The position numbers were made by a program, and so were the translations under genes. The notes beneath the pieces are model-generated. The model saw nothing but the letters and a program-made list of their open reading frames with translations, was not told the origin of the DNA and did no database searches. Source: Pseudomonadota bacterium (GTDB taxonomy: Bacteria; Pseudomonadota; Alphaproteobacteria; Acetobacterales; Acetobacteraceae). Taken from it: a DNA stretch of 64,000 nt. The DNA lies in assembly GCA_021809435.1 (NCBI GenBank), contig JAKBAD010000006.1:1-64000 (forward strand), read 5' to 3'. Below, in pieces: positions 51,260-59,644 of this stretch; position 1 is the stretch's first letter; every line of letters starts with the position of its first letter.

Positions 51260-52615
51260 TTAGAAGGCCAGCCAGATGCCGGTGAAAATAACGTTATTGT
51301 CGCTGGCATTGCGGCCCGCGCCATCATAGTTCCGCGACAGGCCGTTGAACACAGGATAGAATGTGTCTTCGACGAACACCTTGGCGTTCATCCAGGGCAT
51401 GAAGGCGGGACCGCCATTGTTCCATGGATAATAATCCAGCTCGGTGGTGAAGCTGGTGGTATTGGGCTTGCCATTGGCGTTGCCCGTGATCGGCGCCGCT
51501 GAATAGATCGCCGGATCGGCATTGCCCCAGAGGCCATTATAGGTCTCGGTGATGCCGACTTTTTGCAGGTACAGATATGAGGCGGTCAGTGTCAGCTGGT
51601 TCAGCCTGTCGGTCGGGTTCGCGGTCGCGCCCAGAGGATAGCTGGCGTTCCAATGCTGATTTTCATGCACATACAAGGCCTGTAAAGACAGGGCATGGGT
51701 GATGGTGATCCACTGGAACTGTGAATCGAGTCCGACATCGACCATTTGGTCGGACGGGCCGTGCTTGAAGCCAGACGGGTAGGGATTGTCGATGAGGCCA
51801 AGCGCGCCCGCCTCGAAGGAGCTGGCGCCCCAGCTATGCTGATAGGCAACGCGCCAATAAGGAATCACCCCAGAAATGCCGGCTTCTGGCCCAACACCCA
51901 GCGCATAGGCGGTGTGATTGGGCAGCTGGCTGTAGAAATCCGCCTCAGCATAAATCATGTCCGACGGGGTGATGTTGAGCGAGCCGTAAGCGCCCAAACC
52001 ATACACGCTCTGGCCAAGCCCGCTGAGCGCCACGCTGGCGGTGCTGCCAACGGCCAATTCATCGGGAATGAACGGATACCCCCAAGCGGGCGGTGTGTTC
52101 CACAAATCGGTCACGCCGGGGTTGTTATTGAAGGTCAGGCCGACATAAGCCGGCATGCTGCCGACATCAAACGGCCGCGCGAGGCGGATATCCATATTGT
52201 CCCAGTGGAACTGATGGGCGACGCCGTCGAACGTGCCTTGGATGAACGCGCCCAGCCCGATGGGGGCATAGAGCGCGCCACCGTAAAACAGGCTGGTCTG
52301 CTGAATGGAGAGCGCGTCGTTCGACGGGTAGTCAGCCGAGAGACCGCCAGGCACATTCTGGTTGAGATAGGTGAAGCCCGCCTGTGTCATGGCGGCAAAA
52401 TTCTTCAGGGTCGGCGTGTTGCCGCCGGCAACATAGCCTTCGAGTTTGAACAGCCGCCCATAGGCGGTGAGCTGCGGAAAGCCGATATGACAGGCTGAGC
52501 AGGGCTCACCTGTCTGGGCAGCGAACGCGGGAATGGCCTCAGCCCTTGGGGCGGCGGCGATGCCAGCCAGCAGCGGTAAGGCAGCCGCCATATAGCGGGA
52601 TGCACGAGAACTCAC
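51260..52615 (-). CDS. Cyc2-like outer-membrane cytochrome-porin fusion
   Basis: This 451-residue protein has a signal peptide, a single haem motif Cys39-Ser-Ala-Cys42-His43 in AFAAQTGEPCSACHIGFPQLTAYGRLFKLEGY, then about 390 residues of barrel strands ending in Phe (TGIWLAF). The layout and size match Cyc2/Cyt572-type cytochromes that oxidise extracellular Fe(II), though many homologues have no tested function. The GTG start at 52615 has AGGAGG seven bases upstream. The longer frame to 52717 crosses the promoter. Confidence 0.8.
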   Translation of the reverse strand: MSSRASRYMAAALPLLAGIAAAPRAEAIPAFAAQTGEPCSACHIGFPQLTAYGRLFKLEGYVAGGNTPTLKNFAAMTQAGFTYLNQNVPGGLSADYPSNDALSIQQTSLFYGGALYAPIGLGAFIQGTFDGVAHQFHWDNMDIRLARPFDVGSMPAYVGLTFNNNPGVTDLWNTPPAWGYPFIPDELAVGSTASVALSGLGQSVYGLGAYGSLNITPSDMIYAEADFYSQLPNHTAYALGVGPEAGISGVIPYWRVAYQHSWGASSFEAGALGLIDNPYPSGFKHGPSDQMVDVGLDSQFQWITITHALSLQALYVHENQHWNASYPLGATANPTDRLNQLTLTASYLYLQKVGITETYNGLWGNADPAIYSAAPITGNANGKPNTTSFTTELDYYPWNNGGPAFMPWMNAKVFVEDTFYPVFNGLSRNYDGAGRNASDNNVIFTGIWLAF

Positions 52616-52714
52616 GACAAGCCTCCTTATTACTTTGTCGAAACTACCCGCCAGTGACAGCGTCAAGGGCCGCATTTCGGGTCTGTTCCGCCTAAACAAA
52701 AACACCCTGCCTGA

Positions 52715-52732
52715 CATTGACCTGGATCAATG
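52715..52732. promoter_or_regulatory. FNR/CRP-type binding site upstream of the Cyc2-like gene
   Basis: CATTGACCTGGATCAATG contains TTGAC-N4-ATCAA, one base from the FNR/FixK consensus TTGAT-N4-ATCAA, about 100 bases upstream of the cyc2-like start. It suggests oxygen- or redox-dependent control. Confidence 0.6.
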
Positions 52733-52820
52733 CTTCGATTTGGAAATAATAAAGGCCTGCTCATTAAATTTCGAGATTAACCAAGGCCGTTCAGAAGTTT
52801 GGTAGGGCGGGTGGTTGGCC

Positions 52821-52853
52821 AAAAAAAAGCCCCCCGGCATGTGCCGGGGGGCT
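52821..52853 (-). terminator. Rho-independent terminator after the three-haem cytochrome gene
   Basis: AGCCCCCCGGCA and TGCCGGGGGGCT form a perfect 12-bp stem. On the minus strand it is followed by eight T. It lies 25 bases after the cytochrome stop. Confidence 0.9.
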
Positions 52854-52878
52854 GATTTCGGGGCGCCAGAGTGGCGGT

Positions 52879-54210
52879 TTAGTTGGTCTTTTCGGCGACG
52901 CCGGCGCGCTTGCGCAGGGCGGCCACCATGTCGGGGGTGGCGTTGGGCACGCCGGTATTGCCCCAGCTGGTCCGCACATAGTTGGCGATATCGGCGATAT
53001 CTTGATCCGAGAGCTGCGCGGCGAAGCTGGGCATCGGAATGGCGGTCCATGGATCAAGGCCCGCCAGCGTGGCGCCGATGATATTGTCGGGATAAGCGGC
53101 GGTCACCGAGTCGTTGCCCGCCAGGTTGGGCACCATTTGCGGCCCCATGCCCGCGCCTTGCGCGCCGTGGCAGGCGGCGCAGGTGCTGGCATAAAGCTTG
53201 GCGCCCCGCGCGATCGATGCGGTGGCGTCAGCCGCGGCGGGGGGAGGCGTTACCTGCTGGGGGGCCGTGGCGGTTTGCAGATAAAGGGCGATGTCTTGAT
53301 CGTCAGACACCGGGATCTGGCTGGTCGAATGGTGGGTCATTTCCCCCATTGAGGCATAAGGCGAGCCTTTCACCAGATTCCCCTCATCGTGCAGATAGGC
53401 GACCAGATCGGCGCTGCTCCATCCGCCCACGCCTTGGGTTTTATCGGACGAGATATTGGGCGCGTAGAAGGCGTCGATCGGGGCGCCGGCGAAGGCTTTG
53501 CTGGGAATCATGGCCGAGAGGAAGTTGCGCGGCGTATGGCATTCCTGGCAGTGGCCGAGCGCTTCGGTCAGATAGGCGCCGTTCTTCATCTGGTCATTCC
53601 AGGCGGGGTTCATGTGCATGGGGCCGGCATGAAAGAACAGCATCCGCCAGCCGAGCAGCACGGGGCGCTGGTTGAACGGAAACATCATCGAGGACGGCGT
53701 GGGCGCGACCTGCACGGGCGCCAGACTGTCGAGATAAGCCTTGATGGCCATGACGTCGGCATAAGACAGCTTGGTGTACGACGTATACGGCATGGCCGGG
53801 TAGAGGAAGCGCGGGAAGACCAGCCAGTCATGGCCGGGCGCGATGCCATAATGAATGGCGTCGTAGAATTGCTTGTCGGTCCAGTTGCCGATGCCGGTGG
53901 TGGGATCGGCGGTGATGTTGGGCGAGGCCAGCCCGCCAAACGGCGTGTTCATGACCAAGCCGCCGGTGAAGGGCGCGTGGTTGGGGCCGGTATGGCAGGG
54001 GGCGCAATCGGCCGCCGCGACCAGATATTTGCCGCGCGCGATCAGGGCTGTCTGATCGGTGGGCGCGGAAAGCGAGGCGGCCGGGTAGTCGGCCGAATCA
54101 TCGTTTGCGGCGGCGCCGCGCACGAAAATAACACTGCCCAGCAGCAAAACAAACGCCGCCGATGCCAGCATGAGCCGCGAAAACGGCTTAATTTTCAGGA
54201 GACGGATCAT
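52879..54210 (-). CDS. Membrane-anchored three-haem cytochrome c (AdhB/gluconate dehydrogenase subunit-like)
   Basis: This 443-residue protein has an N-terminal membrane segment and three CxxCH sites (DCAPCHTG, HCQECHTP, TCAACHGA), the layout of cytochrome subunits of membrane alcohol or sugar-acid dehydrogenases. No dehydrogenase subunit is adjacent, so it may take electrons from another donor, such as the Cyc2-like system. ATG at 54210 with AGGGA upstream. Confidence 0.85.
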   Translation of the reverse strand: MIRLLKIKPFSRLMLASAAFVLLLGSVIFVRGAAANDDSADYPAASLSAPTDQTALIARGKYLVAAADCAPCHTGPNHAPFTGGLVMNTPFGGLASPNITADPTTGIGNWTDKQFYDAIHYGIAPGHDWLVFPRFLYPAMPYTSYTKLSYADVMAIKAYLDSLAPVQVAPTPSSMMFPFNQRPVLLGWRMLFFHAGPMHMNPAWNDQMKNGAYLTEALGHCQECHTPRNFLSAMIPSKAFAGAPIDAFYAPNISSDKTQGVGGWSSADLVAYLHDEGNLVKGSPYASMGEMTHHSTSQIPVSDDQDIALYLQTATAPQQVTPPPAAADATASIARGAKLYASTCAACHGAQGAGMGPQMVPNLAGNDSVTAAYPDNIIGATLAGLDPWTAIPMPSFAAQLSDQDIADIANYVRTSWGNTGVPNATPDMVAALRKRAGVAEKTN

Positions 54211-54421
54211 GGATAAATTTCCCTGGGGGAGGCGCAATTACATCCCGCACATGGTTTGCGCTCTTAGCTCCTTCGCGCCGCAGCGAAAAGATGTGCGTTA
54301 AAAAAAGACAATAAATTTGCCAGATCCCCCCGTGGGCATGGTTGCCTGTCTCCCGGCTTGCCGGTACATCGCGCCCATACGCCGCCGGGCGCTGTATGTG
54401 CGGTGGTGCGGAAAGCGTGTG

Positions 54422-54994
54422 GTGACAGACCTCCTGACAGGCAAAGAACTTTCGGTGTTTCGTGGTGAGCGGCTGGTGCTGCGTGGCGTGTCGTTGGCCG
54501 TGACGGCGGGCGGCGCGCTGGTGCTGCGCGGCGATAACGGCACGGGCAAATCGACCTTGCTGCGCACACTGGCGGGGCTCACGCCGCTGGCCGCCGGGCA
54601 GATTCTCTGGAATGGCGCGCCAGCCTTGGCTGATTTTCCGAGTCATGCCGCGCGTATCGCCTGGCTTGGGCATCTCGATGCTGTCAAACCATCTCTCTCG
54701 GTGGCCGAGCATGTCGCCGACCAGGGGGCGCTCGTCGCCGTGGGGCTTGAACGTTTCGCGGCCCTGCCGGCTCGGTTTCTCTCCGCCGGGCAGCGCCGCC
54801 GCCTTGCCTTGGCGCGGGTCGCGGCCTCGGGCCGGCCGCTCTGGTTGCTCGATGAGCCGACCACCGGGTTGGATGCCACGTCTGTCGCCCGTTTTGCCGC
54901 GCTCTGCGCTCAGCACCGCGCGGCGGGCGGCATGATCATTACCAGTACGCATATGGCGCTCGATTTACCGGGCGCCGAGGTGCTGGCGCTATGA
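54422..54994 (+). CDS. ccmA: Haem exporter ATP-binding protein CcmA
   Basis: This ABC ATPase of about 190 residues has Walker A GDNGTGKST, signature LSAGQRRRLALARV and Walker B LWLLDEPTTGLD. The GTG at 54422 gives the family-like start VTDLLTGKELSVFRGERLVL. Longer frames from 54317 or 54338 add an atypical leader. With CcmB it forms the exporter whose ATPase frees holo-CcmE. ATGA overlap with ccmB. Confidence 0.88.
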   Translation: MTDLLTGKELSVFRGERLVLRGVSLAVTAGGALVLRGDNGTGKSTLLRTLAGLTPLAAGQILWNGAPALADFPSHAARIAWLGHLDAVKPSLSVAEHVADQGALVAVGLERFAALPARFLSAGQRRRLALARVAASGRPLWLLDEPTTGLDATSVARFAALCAQHRAAGGMIITSTHMALDLPGAEVLAL

Positions 54995-55635
54995 AGCGTT
55001 TGATCGCCCGTGAACTGCGCCTGGCTTTGCGCCAAGGGGCCGACACCGCCGCCGCTCTGGTGTTTTTTATCATCTGCGGCACCATGTTCGCGTTCGGCGT
55101 GGGCCCCGACCCCGCCCTGCTCGCCGCGCTGGCGCCGGGGGTGGTGTGGGTGGCGGCGCTGCTCGCCGCGCTCTTGCCGCTGGAAAAATTATTTGGCGCC
55201 GATTTCGAGGATGGCACGCTCGATCTGCTGCTGCTCTCAGGGCTGCCAGCCTATCTGGTGGCGCTGGCCAAGGCGTGCGCGCACTGGCTCACCACCGGCC
55301 TGCCGCTGCTGCTCATGGCCGCGCCGCTCGCCGTTATGCTGCGCCTGCCTAGCCATGCGCTGCCGTTGCTGCTGGCTGGGCTGGTGCCGGGCACGCTTAT
55401 TTTCTCGCTCATCGGCACGCTGGCGGCGGCGCTTACGCTCGGCGCGCGGCGGGCGGGGGTGCTGATGGCGCTGATCACGCTGCCTTTGATGATCCCGGCA
55501 CTGATTTTTGGTGCCAACGCCGTTACCGCGCCGCACCCCCTGGGCGCGTTTGCCTTTCTGGGCGCCATTTTATGTCTGGCCGTGCCATTGGCGCCGCTTG
55601 CCGCCGGGGCGGCGTTGCGCGTGGCGGTGGAGTGA
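54991..55635 (+). CDS. ccmB: Haem exporter membrane protein CcmB
   Basis: This 214-residue six-helix protein contains the CcmB segments ERRL-like RELRLALRQGADTAAALVFF, LEKLFGADFEDGTLDLLLLSGLP and LGARRAGVLMALITLPLMIPALIFG. Coupled to ccmA. It lies convergent with the SHOCT gene, nine bases away. Confidence 0.9.
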   Translation: MKRLIARELRLALRQGADTAAALVFFIICGTMFAFGVGPDPALLAALAPGVVWVAALLAALLPLEKLFGADFEDGTLDLLLLSGLPAYLVALAKACAHWLTTGLPLLLMAAPLAVMLRLPSHALPLLLAGLVPGTLIFSLIGTLAAALTLGARRAGVLMALITLPLMIPALIFGANAVTAPHPLGAFAFLGAILCLAVPLAPLAAGAALRVAVE

Positions 55636-55644
55636 GCGGATAGC

Positions 55645-56073
55645 TCAGCTTTGTTGCAAAATATCACGCTTTTTTTGCAGATATTCCTCACGGTTGATTT
55701 CCCCGCGCGCGTAGCGGGCATCCAGCGCGTCCAGCCCCGCCGAGGCGGCGCGGTTGCTGGGCGTTGGGTGGTGCAGCGCGTGCGACGGCCATGCCATGGT
55801 GCGGAATATGAATACCAGCAGGGCCACAACCACAATCGCCCCGAAAATCATCATCAGTAAGCCTCCGCCGTTAAATCCACCCCAGCCGCCATATCCCATC
55901 ATGGGTCCGCCGGCCCAGCCGCCCATCATCCAGGGGCCAGGGCCATATCCGCTCCATCCGGGCCCCTGATAGCCGGCGGCTGGGGAGCCGGCTGGCGTGT
56001 CGGCCCAGGCTTTAGCGGCGGCGAGGCTGAGGGCGAGAGCCGTGCCAACGCTCGTGCCGAGCAATTTGTTCAT
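55645..56073 (-). CDS. SHOCT-domain membrane protein
   Basis: This 142-residue protein has a signal-like segment, a glycine/tryptophan/methionine-rich stretch (GPGWSGYGPGPWMMGGWAGG), one membrane helix (LLMMIFGAIVVVALLVFIF) and a C-terminal SHOCT domain (LDALDARYARGEINREEYLQKKRDI). The Met/Gly-rich part suggests metal contact, which is speculative. ATG at 56073. Confidence 0.75.
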   Translation of the reverse strand: MNKLLGTSVGTALALSLAAAKAWADTPAGSPAAGYQGPGWSGYGPGPWMMGGWAGGPMMGYGGWGGFNGGGLLMMIFGAIVVVALLVFIFRTMAWPSHALHHPTPSNRAASAGLDALDARYARGEINREEYLQKKRDILQQS

Positions 56074-56183
56074 TGTCGTCTCCTTCGCGGCTTGCTGTCG
56101 CGCGTATGCGCTTGCAAGTGTGGCATTCCACATTTCGCGCTTTGATGCATTGATCTGGCCCAAATGGCGATGTTTTTTGGCGG

Positions 56184-57050
56184 TCATGCGCCTGCGGGGC
56201 TGGCGGAGATTGTGCAAATAATCCCGCCGCGCAAGCAAGCTCCTGGCGCCAAAACGCGCATCCCCTCGCGGTTGATGGCATCTATGCCGTGCGAAACCGG
56301 TTCAAAGGCAAAATATGCGTGGGTTTCCGGCACGTATAGCACCGCGTGAGCCAACGCCGCCGAGGCTCTCAGCCGCAAGCCATACCCCGCCGCCGCCTCG
56401 GTGATTTCGACCTGCCGCGCCCAGCCGTAAAAGCCGTTATCAAACCGTGCTCCGGCCAGCGCGGCGCCTTGGGCAAATTCATCGCGCCAAGTGGTTGAGC
56501 GGCGGCTGGGCAGGCCGTCGGTGCCGGTCTCCCAGTGCCCGGCGGCCCAGAAGCGCAGCCGCGTTGACAATGTGCGGGGGAAATAGAGATGATGCCCCAG
56601 CCCCGCCGGGAAGGGGCGCTTGTCATCGTTGCGCAGGCACAGGCCAATGCTCAGCCCCGTGGGCGAAAGAGTGTAGCGCTGCCAGGCGGTGTAGGCGAAT
56701 GGAAAAAACGGTGTTTGTGGCAAGTCTGGCCGGTAGGTCAGGCTTAGCAGCGCGGAAGCCGGGCCGGCGCGCGCTACCTGCCAGCGCGCATATAGCGCGT
56801 TGCCGTGCAGGGCGTGGCGCGGGTCGCGCGGGTCGCGGGGCAGGGTGAAGGCCTCGCCGCCAAAGCGGAACTGTCCGCGGGCGATGCGGTTTGAGAACGG
56901 GATCAGGGGAAACGAGGCGTGATCGCGCACATCGGCGCCGTCGGGCGGGGTTTCGCGCAGTAAAGCCCGCCCCTCGTGCCACCAGCCGTGAATCGCCCCG
57001 CCCGTTTCGGGGGCCAGCCGCAGCCGCAGGGGGCCGTTTGTCAGGTCCAT
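56184..57050 (-). CDS. Aldose 1-epimerase-family protein
   Basis: This 288-residue galactose mutarotase-like protein has PFSNRIARGQFRFGGEAF, HALHGNALYARW and PFPAGLGHHLYFP, with the catalytic histidines in place, and FEPVSHGIDAINR near the C-terminus. It interconverts sugar anomers before oxidation. It is divergent from the sugar-acid operon, 252 bases apart, suggesting shared control. Confidence 0.82.
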   Translation of the reverse strand: MDLTNGPLRLRLAPETGGAIHGWWHEGRALLRETPPDGADVRDHASFPLIPFSNRIARGQFRFGGEAFTLPRDPRDPRHALHGNALYARWQVARAGPASALLSLTYRPDLPQTPFFPFAYTAWQRYTLSPTGLSIGLCLRNDDKRPFPAGLGHHLYFPRTLSTRLRFWAAGHWETGTDGLPSRRSTTWRDEFAQGAALAGARFDNGFYGWARQVEITEAAAGYGLRLRASAALAHAVLYVPETHAYFAFEPVSHGIDAINREGMRVLAPGACLRGGIICTISASPAGA

Positions 57051-57302
57051 TGGTCGTTCTCCTGGAGCTTGGATATGGCAAATAGAACAAAATATGTAAA
57101 ATAAAATTATAAATTTATTGATAAATCATAGATCGCGCGCTAAAAGAGGGCGAATGAGTGCCGATGGGCCGGGTAAAGGAAATGCCGAAAACACACGAAA
57201 AACAGGGTGCATACGCGAGTTTTTTAGGTGGCGCGGGGTCTGGAAGCCAGGTTCGCCGGGAAGCTTTCTGGGTTAAGTTGTAAAATAAGCAAAGGGCTAT
57301 CG
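57051..57302. promoter_or_regulatory. Divergent promoter region of the pentose cluster
   Basis: This AT-rich gap between the epimerase and dehydratase starts must contain both promoters. I find no clear operator palindrome. Confidence 0.4.
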
Positions 57303-58214
57303 ATGACATATTCCCCCGAGGCGTTCCGCGCCAGCCTCTCCGGCATCTCCGGCATATTGGTGACGCCCTTCGGCCCCGATGGCCAGCTCGCCCCCGCGCG
57401 GTTGGCGCCGGTGGTTGAGCGGGCCGTGGCGGCGGGCGTGCATATCCTCACCGCCAATGGCAACACGGGTGAGTTCTACGGTCTCACCACCGATGAGGCG
57501 GTGCGCGCCGTGCAGTTCATGGCCGAGCAGATCAATGGCCGCGCGCCGCTGCTGGCGGGCATCGGCCGCTCGATCAACGATGCCCTGACCCTCACCAAGG
57601 CTTCGCGCGCGGCGGGGGCGGCGGGGCTCATGGTGCACCAGCCGCCCGACCCGTTCGTGTCGCCGCGCGGGGTGGTTGAGTATGTCAAGCGCGTGGCCGA
57701 GGCGGGGCAGGGGTTGCCGGTGGTCATTTATCTGCGCAACGACAATATCGGCTTTGATGCCATCGAGGCACTATGCGCCATCCCCGAGGTGGTGGGCGTG
57801 AAATGGGCGACCCCCGCGCCGCTCAAACTAGCCGAGGCCATGCGCCGCGCCGACCCGTCCATCGTCTGGGTGGGGGGCTTGGCCGAAATCTGGGCGCCGG
57901 CGTTCTATGCGGTTGGGGCGCGCGGCTTCACCTCCGGGTTGATCAATGTCTGGCCTGAGCAGTCCATGGCCATTCACGCGGCGCTGGAAGCGGGGGACTA
58001 TGCCGCCGCCCGCGCGCGCATCGCCATCATGGAAAGCTTCGAATCACTGCGCGCCGAGGAGGGCAACGGCACCAATGTCTCGGTGGTGAAGGCGGCGCTG
58101 GCCTTGCTGGGCGATGAGTGTGGCGCGGTGCGTCCGCCGGGCGCCTGGCCGCTCACGCCCCGCCAGCAGGCCGAGCTGGCCGCCAGCCTGCGTGCCTGGG
58201 GTCTGACCAAGTGA
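57303..58214 (+). CDS. 2-keto-3-deoxy-sugar-acid dehydratase (DHDPS family)
   Basis: This 303-residue TIM-barrel Schiff-base enzyme has the GxTGE-like [13 protein letters not shown], the catalytic tyrosine in VVIYLRNDN and lysine in VVGVKWATP. Family options are L-2-keto-3-deoxyarabonate dehydratase or 5-dehydro-4-deoxyglucarate dehydratase. Both give 2,5-dioxovalerate, the substrate of the next enzyme. The arabonate-type dehydratase downstream favours the pentose (Weimberg) option. Confidence 0.82.
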   Translation: MTYSPEAFRASLSGISGILVTPFGPDGQLAPARLAPVVERAVAAGVHILTANGNTGEFYGLTTDEAVRAVQFMAEQINGRAPLLAGIGRSINDALTLTKASRAAGAAGLMVHQPPDPFVSPRGVVEYVKRVAEAGQGLPVVIYLRNDNIGFDAIEALCAIPEVVGVKWATPAPLKLAEAMRRADPSIVWVGGLAEIWAPAFYAVGARGFTSGLINVWPEQSMAIHAALEAGDYAAARARIAIMESFESLRAEEGNGTNVSVVKAALALLGDECGAVRPPGAWPLTPRQQAELAASLRAWGLTK

Positions 58215-59632
58215 GCGCCGATATCGCCGCCACCTGCGCCGCCGCCGAAGCCGCGTTCGACATTTATCGCGCCCAGCCGCTCGAGGCCCGGGCTGTTTTG
58301 CTCGAGCGCATCGCCACGGAGATCATGGCGCTGGGCGAGGAGCTGATCGCCACCGTCATGGCTGAAAGCCACCTGCCGCGCGCCCGGCTGGAAGGCGAGC
58401 GCGGCCGCACCTGCGGGCAGCTCGGCCTGTTGGCCAGCATAGTGCGCGCCGGCCGGTTTCTCGATCTGCGCCACGACCCGGCCCAGCCCAGCCGCCAGCC
58501 CGCGCCCCGGCCCGATCTGCGCCTGCGTAACATTCCGCTTGGCCCCGTGGCGGTGTTTGGCGCCAGCAATTTCCCCCTCGCCTTCTCGGTGGCAGGCGGA
58601 GACACCGCCTCCGCCCTGGCGGCGGGCTGTCCGGTGGTGGTGAAAGCCCATCCCGCCCACCCCCAAACCTCGCGGCTGGTGGCGGGGGCCATCGCGCGCG
58701 CCGTGTCGGCAACTGGGCTGCCGGCGGGTTTGTTCGCCCTGGTCGAGGGCGAGGGCACCGAGCCCGGCACGGCTCTGGTCACCAATCCGCACATCAAGGC
58801 GGTGGGCTTCACCGGCTCGCGCGCGGGCGGCTTGGCGTTGGCCGCGCTCGCCCGCACGCGGCCTGAGCCAATCCCCTTTTACGGCGAGCTGAGCGCGGTC
58901 AATCCCGTGCTGCTGCTGCCCCATGCGCTCAGCACGCGGGGCACGGCGCTGGGCGCGGGGTTCGCCGCCTCGCTCACGCTGGGGGCTGGGCAGTTCTGCA
59001 CCAATCCCGGCTTGGTGCTGGCCATTGAAGGCGAGGGGATGGAGCGCTTCATCGCCAGCGCCCGCGCGGCACTGGCGGGCACGGCCGCGCAACCCATGCT
59101 CACGCCCGGCATCGCGGCGGCCTATGAGCGCGGCGTGGCCGCCCGCGGCGCGCATAAATCGCTCGCGCCGCTGGCCAATTTTGCCGGTGGCGCGCTGTTT
59201 GGCGTCTCGGCCGCCGATTTTTCATCCGATCCGCATCTGAGCGAGGAGATTTTCGGCCCCGCCGCCCTGCTGGTGCGCTGCGCCAGCGCCGCCGAACTCT
59301 GCGCCGTGATCGAGGGGCTGGACGGCCAGCTGACCGCCACCCTGCACATGGATGAGCCGGACCACCCGCTGGCCCGCATGTTGCTGCCAAGCCTCGAGCG
59401 CAAGGCCGGGCGGATTTTGGCCAATGGCTGGCCCACGGGGGTCGAGGTCGCGCACGCCATGGTGCATGGCGGCCCGTTTCCCGCCACCACCGAGAGCCGC
59501 ACCACCTCGGTGGGCGGCAAAGCCATAGAGCGGTTTCTTCGCCCCGTGTGCTATCAGGATCTGCCGGCCGCGCTGCTGCCCGAAGAGTTTAGTCAAAATC
59601 TGCCCTGCCTGATTGACGGCAAGGCCGCATAA
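58211..59632 (+). CDS. 2,5-dioxovalerate (alpha-ketoglutarate semialdehyde) dehydrogenase
   Basis: This 473-residue aldehyde dehydrogenase of the NADP-type 2,5-dioxovalerate branch has [30 protein letters not shown], glutamate in [10 protein letters not shown] and cysteine in [10 protein letters not shown]. It forms 2-oxoglutarate, the end of the Weimberg route. GTG start inside the previous stop. Confidence 0.88.
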   Translation: MSADIAATCAAAEAAFDIYRAQPLEARAVLLERIATEIMALGEELIATVMAESHLPRARLEGERGRTCGQLGLLASIVRAGRFLDLRHDPAQPSRQPAPRPDLRLRNIPLGPVAVFGASNFPLAFSVAGGDTASALAAGCPVVVKAHPAHPQTSRLVAGAIARAVSATGLPAGLFALVEGEGTEPGTALVTNPHIKAVGFTGSRAGGLALAALARTRPEPIPFYGELSAVNPVLLLPHALSTRGTALGAGFAASLTLGAGQFCTNPGLVLAIEGEGMERFIASARAALAGTAAQPMLTPGIAAAYERGVAARGAHKSLAPLANFAGGALFGVSAADFSSDPHLSEEIFGPAALLVRCASAAELCAVIEGLDGQLTATLHMDEPDHPLARMLLPSLERKAGRILANGWPTGVEVAHAMVHGGPFPATTESRTTSVGGKAIERFLRPVCYQDLPAALLPEEFSQNLPCLIDGKAA

Positions 59633-59644
59633 AACGAGGACGCC

